From positions 46,248 to 110,247 of the forward strand of contig MGMD01000018.1 of assembly GCA_001796285.1 (NCBI GenBank): a stretch of DNA of 64,000 nt, written 5' to 3'. Source of the stretch: Chlamydiae bacterium RIFCSPLOWO2_12_FULL_45_20. Lineage in GTDB: Bacteria > Chlamydiota > Chlamydiia > Chlamydiales > SM23-39. Shown here one piece after another: positions 57,429 to 64,000 of this stretch; positions within the stretch are counted from its first letter, which is position 1; each line of letters begins with the position of its first letter. The notes under the pieces were generated by a model. That model saw only the letters and a program-made list of their open reading frames with translations, was not told the DNA's origin and did no database searches. A program made the translations under genes and the position numbers.

Positions 57429-59879
57429 ATGTCGTATACAAAAGACGAAATGATCGTACCGCGTAAAGTCGAAGATGAGATGAAGGAGAGTTACCTTCGC
57501 TATTCGATGTCGGTGATTATCTCCCGAGCTCTTCCCGATGTGAGAGATGGATTAAAACCATCGCAGAGGCGGATTCTCTATGCGATGCGGCAGTTGAATT
57601 TGACACCGGGAGCCAAGCACCGTAAATGCGCTAAAATTTCTGGAGACACGTCTGGCGACTATCATCCGCATGGAGAAACAGTGATCTATCCGACCTTGGT
57701 GCGTCTCGCCCAGGATTGGGTCATGCGCTATTCTCTCATCAATGGGCAGGGGAATTTTGGTTCTATTGATGGCGATCCTCCGGCTGCGATGCGATACACG
57801 GAAGCAAGGCTTACATCTGCTGCAATGGCTTTGATGGAGGATCTCGACAAAGATACTGTCGAAATGGTTCCCAACTATGATGAGACCAGAGAAGAGCCCA
57901 CGGTATTTCCTGCTAAATTCCCTAATCTCCTATCCAACGGTTCTTCGGGCATTGCAGTGGGTATGGCGACGAATATTCCTCCCCACAATCTCTCTGAGCT
58001 TATTGATGCGACGCTTCTGGTATTGGAAAATCGCAATATCAGTATTGATGAAATCATGAAGGTGATGCCGGGTCCTGATTTTCCGACAGGAGGCGAAATT
58101 TGCGGCTATCGAGGGATTAAAGAAGCTTACCACACGGGCAGGGGCAAGCTGACATTGAGAGCGAAGCTTCGCGTAGAGGACATAGCGAACAGTCGTCAGC
58201 AAATTATTGTTGATGAAATCCCCTACAATGTGAATAAGTCGAGGCTCATCGAGAGAATTGCGGAACTCATCAATGAAAAGACGATTACAGGTCTTTCTGA
58301 TATTCGGGATGAATCGGATAAAGACGGTCTACGAGTTGTATTAGAACTGAAGCGAGGTGAAATTGCCGATGTCGTGATCAATCAGCTCTATAAAAATAGT
58401 GATCTTCAGATCACTTTTGGCTGCAACATGCTCGCACTTGATCATGGTTTGCCGAGAACTATGAACATCAAGCAGTTTATGTCGGCCTGGATTGACCACC
58501 GCATTGAGATCATTCGAAGAAGAACCCGATACGAACTTGCGAAAGCAGAAGCTCGGGCCCATATCTTAGAAGGGTATCTGAAAGCCCTTAAATATTTGGA
58601 TGAGGTGGTGAAAATCATTCGAGCTTCTAAAAACCGCGATGAGGCTCGCATTGAGCTTATGGACCGTTTTAGTCTGACAGACAAACAGGCCAATGCTGTT
58701 TTAGATCTTCGTCTCTATCAACTTACAGGGCTCGAGTCTGAAAAAATCGAAGCTGAATACCAAGAACTTTTAGAAAAAATTGCTCGTTATAAAGCGATCC
58801 TAGCTTCAGAGGCTTTGGTTCGAGACATTATTAAAGAAGAACTGGAATCGCTTAAAAAAGGGCATAAGTCTGAAAGAAAAACGCAAATTGTGGCTGCTGA
58901 GGGCGAATTTGCTATGGAAGATCTCATTGCAGACGAACAGGTTGTAATTGCAGTGAGCGGAGACGACTACATCAAGAGGATGCCCATCGATGCATTTCGA
59001 GAGCAGCGCCGCGGTGGCTCAGGGGTCATTGGTATGGAAATGAAAAAGGATGCAGATATTTTAAAGAATATCTACGTTGCATCGACCCATGATACGCTCC
59101 TTATCTTTACAACTCTTGGCCGCTGTTACTGGACCAAAGTTTGGCAAATTCCTGAAGGGGGGAGAAGGACAAAAGGCCGGCCAATTATCAATCTTTTCGA
59201 AGATCTGGCTAGCGAGGAGCGAGTGGCTGCGATTTTGCGGGTTAAAAATTTTGAAGAAGAAGGGGCAGCGATCCTTCTTGCTACGCGGCAGGGGGTAGTG
59301 AAAAAAACGATCCTTTCCGCTTTTGCGAATCCACGGAAAAAGGGCGTTTACGCGCTGAATATAGACGAAGGAGATGAATTGATGGCGGCTCGGATGACCC
59401 ATCCGCAACAGCAAATCATGCTGTTTACTCGCGGTGGTATGGCTGTCCGTTTTGATGAATCGCTGGTTCGTTCTGTGGGGCGAGTAGCTCGTGGCGTCCG
59501 TGGGGTAAGTTTGAAAAATGCTGAAGATAAAGTGGTAGGCTGTGAGGTGGTGACGCCTGAGGATACCATTTTAGTGATCTGTGAAAATGGGTTTGGCAAG
59601 CGTTCCAAGGTGGATGATTTTAGACAGACGAACCGAGGTGGGGTGGGTGTGCGTTCGATTATCACTTCCCAAAGAAACGGTAAGGTTGTAGGAGCCTTGA
59701 GCGTTACGAATCAAGATGGGGTTATTTTGATGTCGGGCACTGGCCAGGCGGTACGCATTCCGATGCGTGACGTTCGGGTGATGGGAAGATCTACCCAAGG
59801 GGTTAGACTGGTGAATCTCAAGGAAGAGGGGGATCTTGTTGTAGGCGCGCAGAAAGTTGAGACCATTGTGGAAGAATGA
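57429..59879 (+). CDS. gyrA: DNA gyrase subunit A
   Basis: An 816-residue subunit with SVIISRALPDVRDGLKPSQR, the active-site tyrosine in AAMRYTEARLT, and a C-terminal beta-pinwheel with repeats such as RQTNRGGVGVRSI. The quinolone region reads HPHGETVIYPTLVRLAQ. The residue corresponding to E. coli Ser83 is Thr84 and Asp87 corresponds to Pro88. The ATG at 57429 is preferred over a TTG two codons earlier. It overlaps tmk by 4 nt. Confidence 0.97.
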   Translation: MSYTKDEMIVPRKVEDEMKESYLRYSMSVIISRALPDVRDGLKPSQRRILYAMRQLNLTPGAKHRKCAKISGDTSGDYHPHGETVIYPTLVRLAQDWVMRYSLINGQGNFGSIDGDPPAAMRYTEARLTSAAMALMEDLDKDTVEMVPNYDETREEPTVFPAKFPNLLSNGSSGIAVGMATNIPPHNLSELIDATLLVLENRNISIDEIMKVMPGPDFPTGGEICGYRGIKEAYHTGRGKLTLRAKLRVEDIANSRQQIIVDEIPYNVNKSRLIERIAELINEKTITGLSDIRDESDKDGLRVVLELKRGEIADVVINQLYKNSDLQITFGCNMLALDHGLPRTMNIKQFMSAWIDHRIEIIRRRTRYELAKAEARAHILEGYLKALKYLDEVVKIIRASKNRDEARIELMDRFSLTDKQANAVLDLRLYQLTGLESEKIEAEYQELLEKIARYKAILASEALVRDIIKEELESLKKGHKSERKTQIVAAEGEFAMEDLIADEQVVIAVSGDDYIKRMPIDAFREQRRGGSGVIGMEMKKDADILKNIYVASTHDTLLIFTTLGRCYWTKVWQIPEGGRRTKGRPIINLFEDLASEERVAAILRVKNFEEEGAAILLATRQGVVKKTILSAFANPRKKGVYALNIDEGDELMAARMTHPQQQIMLFTRGGMAVRFDESLVRSVGRVARGVRGVSLKNAEDKVVGCEVVTPEDTILVICENGFGKRSKVDDFRQTNRGGVGVRSIITSQRNGKVVGALSVTNQDGVILMSGTGQAVRIPMRDVRVMGRSTQGVRLVNLKEEGDLVVGAQKVETIVEE

Positions 59880-60502
59880 AACAGGGACTTTTCGTTACAT
59901 TTGAAGGTGGCGAAGGAGCAGGGAAAACGACTCTTATAGAAGAGATGTCCAGGGTTCTTGTAGAACAGGGGAGGGAAGTGGTTAAAACGCGGGAGCCGGG
60001 GGGGACAAAACTTGGCGAAGCAATCCGTACCATTCTTCTCTTGTCTCAAGAGGAGCTTTCTCCCTATGCGGAACTCTCTCTTTTTTTCGCTTCTCGGGCA
60101 CAACACATCCAAGAAGTGATTCTTCCTTCCCTCAAAGCGGGAAAAATAGTTCTCTGCGATCGATTCAATGACTCAAGCATTGCCTATCAAGGAATAGGAA
60201 GGGGGCTGGGTATGAAGGAAGTTGAGAGATTCTCTCAATTTATCTCGAATCATCTAAAGCCAGATCTTACCTTATACCTGGATCTCGATCCTGAGATAGG
60301 GCTGAAGCGCGCCTCTCATGTTAAGAAACACGACCGTATCGAATCGGAGAGTTTGATCTTTCACGAAAAACTTCGAAAGGGCTTTCTTGCGATTCAAAGG
60401 GAGGATCCGGAACGTTTTTTTCTCATCAATGCTGAAAACTCGCCAGAAACAGTCTTTCATGAGGCGATGAAATATATGGATTTTGTATTATACCGAACGT
60501 GA
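59876..60502 (+). CDS. tmk: Thymidylate kinase
   Basis: A 208-residue nucleotide kinase. The P-loop is FEGGEGAGKTTLIEEM, the DR(F/Y) motif is CDRFNDSSIAYQGIGRGL, and REPGGTKLGEAIRTILL precedes it. It phosphorylates dTMP to dTDP. Its ATG overlaps the gyrA stop, and the holB start overlaps its own stop, so gyrA-tmk-holB are coupled. Confidence 0.95.
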   Translation: MKQGLFVTFEGGEGAGKTTLIEEMSRVLVEQGREVVKTREPGGTKLGEAIRTILLLSQEELSPYAELSLFFASRAQHIQEVILPSLKAGKIVLCDRFNDSSIAYQGIGRGLGMKEVERFSQFISNHLKPDLTLYLDLDPEIGLKRASHVKKHDRIESESLIFHEKLRKGFLAIQREDPERFFLINAENSPETVFHEAMKYMDFVLYRT

Positions 60503-61437
60503 TTCGAAACATGTTTGATTCGATTCTTGGAAATCAACCGATTAAAACCTATCTAGAACGCGTGCTGAAAGAAGGACGCCTGCCGCAAACGCTTCTTTTT
60601 TCTGGAATCGATGGGATAGGCAAGAGCCTTTTTGCCCATGCCCTTGCGAGGGAACTGCTGCAATCGAATCAGTCTCCAGACTTTCATATTTTAAAGCCGG
60701 AAGGGAAAAGCGGACTGTACGGTATTGATACTTTAAGAGAAATGATTGATGAGGATCATGCGTCGTCTTATGCCGGGAAAGGTAAGGTGTTTCTTTTAGA
60801 AGATGCGCATCGCATGCAACCGGCAGCGGCGAGCGCCCTTTTAAAAACATTAGAAGAACCTTCGGTAGAGACAACCTTTATTCTTTTAAGCAGCAATACG
60901 GCTGAGGTACTTTCCACCATCCTCTCTCGGTCCACCATCTTGGTATTCAAGCCTCTAAAAACTTCTGAGATCGAGACGTTTTTACAGGGTAGGGGCCTTT
61001 CGGTTCAGTTTGCGAAGTACGCTCAGGGATCTATTGGAAGAGCCCTAACATTGGCTCAACATTCTGGATTAGAGGAACAAAGAACCCTTCTTTTCGAACT
61101 TTTGGAAAACGATTTTGCCTATCCAGAAAAAATGCAAAAGCTTTTGTCTCTAGAAACTATGTTAGAAGAGGGGAAGGAAGAGGATCCTGTCCGCTTTGCC
61201 TCGCAAATCGAACACATTTTTTCTCTAATTTTGATGTGGCATCGGGATCAAAACCTACGGGAGGCGAGAGGGAAAGAGGAGTGGTTATTCTTTCCTGATA
61301 CGCCAAAAAAACATCCTGAAAACCTACAGGAAGTAGAAAGGAAGGTTGAGACAGTGCGTTTAGCGATCTCTCGGAATATGAAAATTAGTACGTCTTTTTT
61401 GGAGATATTTGCTTGCTATCGAAATAATGTTTTATAA
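60499..61437 (+). CDS. holB: DNA polymerase III subunit delta' (HolB)
   Basis: A 312-residue clamp-loader subunit. It begins MIRNMFDSILGNQPIKTYLE, with LLFSGIDGIGKSLFAHALA as P-loop region, VFLLEDAHRMQPAAASALLK and LEEPSVETTFILLSS, then ILSRSTILVFKPL, the SRC-type motif with the family's diverged Cys. It follows tmk, as in Chlamydia. Its last 53 nt overlap the convergent CPBP protease gene. Confidence 0.92.
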   Translation: MIRNMFDSILGNQPIKTYLERVLKEGRLPQTLLFSGIDGIGKSLFAHALARELLQSNQSPDFHILKPEGKSGLYGIDTLREMIDEDHASSYAGKGKVFLLEDAHRMQPAAASALLKTLEEPSVETTFILLSSNTAEVLSTILSRSTILVFKPLKTSEIETFLQGRGLSVQFAKYAQGSIGRALTLAQHSGLEEQRTLLFELLENDFAYPEKMQKLLSLETMLEEGKEEDPVRFASQIEHIFSLILMWHRDQNLREARGKEEWLFFPDTPKKHPENLQEVERKVETVRLAISRNMKISTSFLEIFACYRNNVL

Positions 61438-62050
61438 ATCCGCCCTGAGAGCCATACCCCAGAAAAATAGAGAAGAATGCGTTATGCCCCATATGGCAGC
61501 CTAGGGCAGCTAAAATAGAGACTTTGTCTCTTAATGTCCCCATCAGCAAGCCCCCTACCAAAGAGAACAGCCATTGCATAGGCTGCTGCGGATCATAGTG
61601 CACTGCGGAAAATGCAATAGCGGATAGAGCACAGCCTAATGGAAAACCCACTGCATAGTTGGCAGCAGTTTGAATGACCCCACGGAAAATCAGCTCTTCC
61701 ATAACGGGCACACCGATGATCTCTATGCCTTGATCATTCAATCTAAGAAACTGAAATCCTTGCTGAGTTAAACGTTGTATTTTTTTTGTAATAGCAGACA
61801 AGGAGGGAGGCAGTGGAGGTAAACTCGAGAACTTTTTCGCAGCAGGTAATGTACACAAAAAGGTTGAAGTCCCTAAAAATGAAAGTATAGAGACCGGGAC
61901 AGTTTGGATTCCATAGCGAAACGAACTGCTAAAAAAAGCTGCAGCAGCGATAGAAGCAGCGATCGCCCTTGTGGAGGGTTGTTCAAAAGTTTTATTAAAC
62001 GCAAATCGCAGTCTTCCTAAGCAGGAAACAGCTGGAACAGTATGTATCAT
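61385..62050 (-). CDS. CPBP family intramembrane protease (Abi/CAAX-like)
   Basis: A 221-residue integral membrane protein with the CPBP motifs: VMEELIFRGVIQ (EExxxR), then IAFSAVHYDPQQP (FxxxH) and CHMGHNAFFSIFL. These glutamates and histidines form the metal site in the family. Members process prenylated peptides, bacteriocins or anchor proteins, and the substrate here is unknown. It overlaps the end of holB on the other strand, so both genes share 3' sequence. Confidence 0.85.
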   Translation of the reverse strand: MIHTVPAVSCLGRLRFAFNKTFEQPSTRAIAASIAAAAFFSSSFRYGIQTVPVSILSFLGTSTFLCTLPAAKKFSSLPPLPPSLSAITKKIQRLTQQGFQFLRLNDQGIEIIGVPVMEELIFRGVIQTAANYAVGFPLGCALSAIAFSAVHYDPQQPMQWLFSLVGGLLMGTLRDKVSILAALGCHMGHNAFFSIFLGYGSQGGFIKHYFDSKQISPKKTY

Positions 62051-62191
62051 ATCAGGGGATAGTATCCTACTGCTTGATTTTTTTCAGTAAAAACAAGATA
62101 ATATCTTATATTTTTAAACAAGGTTATTTTTATTAACGAAATTAATTTTAATACAGAAAATGAATTTTCAAAAATTGATTCTTTTTATGAT

Positions 62192-62929
62192 TTGAAAATA
62201 CAAAGTGCGACAGATAGTGCATTAGGCTCTTCACTACGTTCTTCTTTGAGAAGAATGCGCACAGAAACAGAAACCCCTTTCGACAGTTTAAGGAAAGGGC
62301 TCGTCAATCGGGCTTGGCCTTCCAACGCTTCCGCAGCAAAAGCTCATGTAAACAAGTTTATAGACTATTATAATTTAAGCGATGGGCCATTAGATTGGGA
62401 CTCGAAAAATAGAACATTTGAAATCAAATGGTCACAAATATCCCAAGAAGGTGAAGGGGTGTGCGGAGGGTTTGGAGCATTGAATACTATGCAAAATCCT
62501 GAACTCCTGTGGTTTGTAAGTACATGGGATCTTTCTTTTATGACTGTAAAAGCCACCTTCGACCCCTCACAAGAAAAAGTAAAAATTACCATCGATGTGA
62601 ACAGTCCATGGCGTAGTAGCCCCATTCAACGAATCTATTTTTTAGACAATCCTGTCACTCAACAATTACCACACGACAAGTATTGGGACAGCAAAATCAC
62701 TCCAGATCAAGATCCAAGTTATTTTAATTATTATGTGAATTCGGATAATTTTTCCAGATTCGAAATAGGCGAAAAGCTGGCCTTCCCAAATACCTCTCAA
62801 GGCGGCGAGTTCTTCAGCAATGCATATGTCTTCAAAGAGAGCCGATGGCGAAGGCTAAGATTTAATGAAGCCTACAGGTTGATTCAAGTAGTCGATCTCC
62901 AACAATTCAGGCGGTTATTTCATCATTAG
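62192..62929 (+). CDS. Hypothetical protein, start uncertain
   Basis: A 245-residue protein not recognised. It has a Ser/Arg-rich N-terminus and then a globular region with many aromatic residues (ELLWFVSTWDLSFMTVKATF), with no membrane helices. The only normal start codon is the TTG at 62192. The frame stays open back to 62102 with no ATG or GTG, so the gene may be 5'-truncated or use a rare start. The mature composition suggests a soluble beta-rich protein. It lies beside the F-box gene, in an accessory stretch. Confidence 0.55.
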   Translation: MKIQSATDSALGSSLRSSLRRMRTETETPFDSLRKGLVNRAWPSNASAAKAHVNKFIDYYNLSDGPLDWDSKNRTFEIKWSQISQEGEGVCGGFGALNTMQNPELLWFVSTWDLSFMTVKATFDPSQEKVKITIDVNSPWRSSPIQRIYFLDNPVTQQLPHDKYWDSKITPDQDPSYFNYYVNSDNFSRFEIGEKLAFPNTSQGGEFFSNAYVFKESRWRRLRFNEAYRLIQVVDLQQFRRLFHH

Positions 62930-62957
62930 ACTTGCATCACATTCGGTATAAGAGGGT

Positions 62958-62986
62958 GTCTACAAAGTAAAGTTCTGTCAATTTTC
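62958..62986 (+). repeat. Copy 2 of the dispersed 29-bp repeat
   Basis: It matches 11966-11994 with one mismatch and lies between the unknown gene and the F-box gene. An AT-rich tail with an A-run follows. Confidence 0.6.
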
Positions 62987-63086
62987 TGATTTTTAAAAAA
63001 AGAAGATGCCTATATCCTTTACGCAAGTATTTTTTGCACACACTCTTTGTGTGATGCAGAATTTTTTCTAAAACAGGGAGACCGTC

Positions 63087-64000
63087 ATGGCATCAGTTAT
63101 CTCGTCTTTGACTTCAAAATCAGATGTAATCATGCATGTGTTGAGCTTCTTGAACCCAAGTGAGCTGGCGATACTGGAAAGGACAAATAAAGCTTTGCAA
63201 GAAGCGGCTCGACGAAGTTGGCAAGATCAATGTATTATCCAGGGGATTATTCTACTGGCAACGCCTGATGGAATAACCCACAGGCAGATATTTAAGGATT
63301 TATATCCGGGTATCTTTGGAGCGCAGTTTTACAAGGACTATTTGGGCAACGTTGGCTGCGTGCCCCCAATTCCTGAAAAATTTATTGAAATGGCTCATTG
63401 CCCCGATCCTTTAGGTAATCCTGGAGAAACGATAAAAAGCAATTACCAATTGATGCTTATCCCCGCATTCATTACCATAACCGTCGGCAATGATTCTTCG
63501 TTGACTCTCGATGAAAAGGGGAAGCTTGTAAAGGCAGAAATCAGAAACAAGTTGCCCTCCTTTGAAAAAACACTTGAAATACCAGTGACTCTAAACAATC
63601 TTGCAATGCTCGCTAAAAGAGCTTTAAGACGAGGCAACCAGACTAGTTTTTTCAAAGGACTTTCTTGGTGCAATATCTTCCAACAGCATGGAGACAAACC
63701 TGTTCGCGAATCTCGTTGGTCTTATCAGAAAAAAGTTGTTGTGGGCCGAGGGCAACCTTATAATGAGCAAAAAAATCTTGCAGAAGGTGCAAGGCTTGAA
63801 ATTGTGTCCTTAATCGAAAGGGTTCTTTTTAACTTGCTAACATATATAAGCTCACAAAATTGCCCTGATGATGAATATGTAGTACGTACTTCGACGCCTA
63901 CTTTAGATAGCCACGTCCCTCCTAAGCCTTGGCAATCGATTGTATGGTGGCCGACGAGTGGCCCTTCGGCTCGCTTGGGCCTCACAAGAGACAATTTCGG
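63087..64000 (+). CDS. F-box-like protein, C-terminus beyond the window
   Basis: 304 codons are present and the frame is still open at the window end. GGGAG 6 nt before the ATG supports the start. Residues about 12-45 (SDVIMHVLSFLNPSELAILE then RTNKALQEAARRSW) form an N-terminal F-box-like motif. The downstream region parallels the protein at 36589: LMLIPAFITITV, HGDKPVRESRW and a last LTRDNFG. Those shared elements suggest a paralogous family of F-box effectors with a common C-terminal domain. Secretion and substrate are not visible. Confidence 0.75.
   Translation, partial: MASVISSLTSKSDVIMHVLSFLNPSELAILERTNKALQEAARRSWQDQCIIQGIILLATPDGITHRQIFKDLYPGIFGAQFYKDYLGNVGCVPPIPEKFIEMAHCPDPLGNPGETIKSNYQLMLIPAFITITVGNDSSLTLDEKGKLVKAEIRNKLPSFEKTLEIPVTLNNLAMLAKRALRRGNQTSFFKGLSWCNIFQQHGDKPVRESRWSYQKKVVVGRGQPYNEQKNLAEGARLEIVSLIERVLFNLLTYISSQNCPDDEYVVRTSTPTLDSHVPPKPWQSIVWWPTSGPSARLGLTRDNF

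Overview
The window is chromosomal DNA from a member of the phylum Chlamydiae outside the genus Chlamydia, most likely an amoeba- or insect-associated lineage of the Waddlia/Parachlamydia kind. This is inferred from content and gene order. Several blocks keep the order I recall from Chlamydia trachomatis: rpmG-lolC-lolD; pyrG-yqgF-zwf-pgl; holB-tmk-gyrA-gyrB-DUF721; leuS next to kdtA; and a small methyltransferase-like gene next to ispG. Unlike Chlamydia, the window also carries a classical menaquinone operon and several eukaryote-like proteins.

Layout. 1-11.7 kb (minus strand): housekeeping genes, namely a DUF502 fragment, RNase R, FolD, an inositol-phosphatase-like enzyme, an MreD-like protein, GalE, a polyprenyl synthase, UDP-glucose dehydrogenase, LolD, LolC, ribosomal protein L33 and TsaD. 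11.7-14 kb: accessory stretch with two repeat-bearing paralogues, terminators and an 88-bp miniature insertion element. 14-19.4 kb (minus): oxidative pentose phosphate entry (zwf, opcA, pgl) with yqgF and pyrG. 19.6-34 kb (mostly plus): serine dehydratase, PPi-dependent phosphofructokinase, a USP-type deubiquitinase-like protein, a MATE transporter (minus), an MBL hydrolase, a methyltransferase, ispG, a lipase-like protein, leuS and kdtA. 33.9-36.1 kb: a 1.6-kb insert between two copies of the kdtA 3' end, with a VanX-like dipeptidase, an acetyltransferase and broken genes, followed by a gene interrupted by a 162-bp element. 36.2-36.5 kb: two CAU tRNAs. 36.6-39.7 kb: an F-box protein, a BMT5-like methyltransferase, a tnpB remnant, IS ends and a small ORF. 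39.75-51.2 kb (minus): a TPR protein and the menaquinone cluster menG(fused)-menF-menD-menH-ubl-menB-menA-menC-menE, which contains an embedded ubiquitin-like gene. 51.2-61.4 kb: typA (minus), then mgtE, a DUF721 gene, gyrB, gyrA, tmk and holB (plus). 61.4-64 kb: a CPBP membrane protease, an unknown gene and a second F-box protein cut by the window end.

The most notable theme is ubiquitin mimicry. The window holds a membrane-anchored USP-like protease with a recognisable Cys/His/Asp set, two F-box proteins that share a C-terminal domain, and a ubiquitin-like protein translationally coupled to menaquinone genes. The first three look like host-directed effectors. The ubiquitin-like protein sits in a metabolic operon, and its role cannot be read from the sequence.
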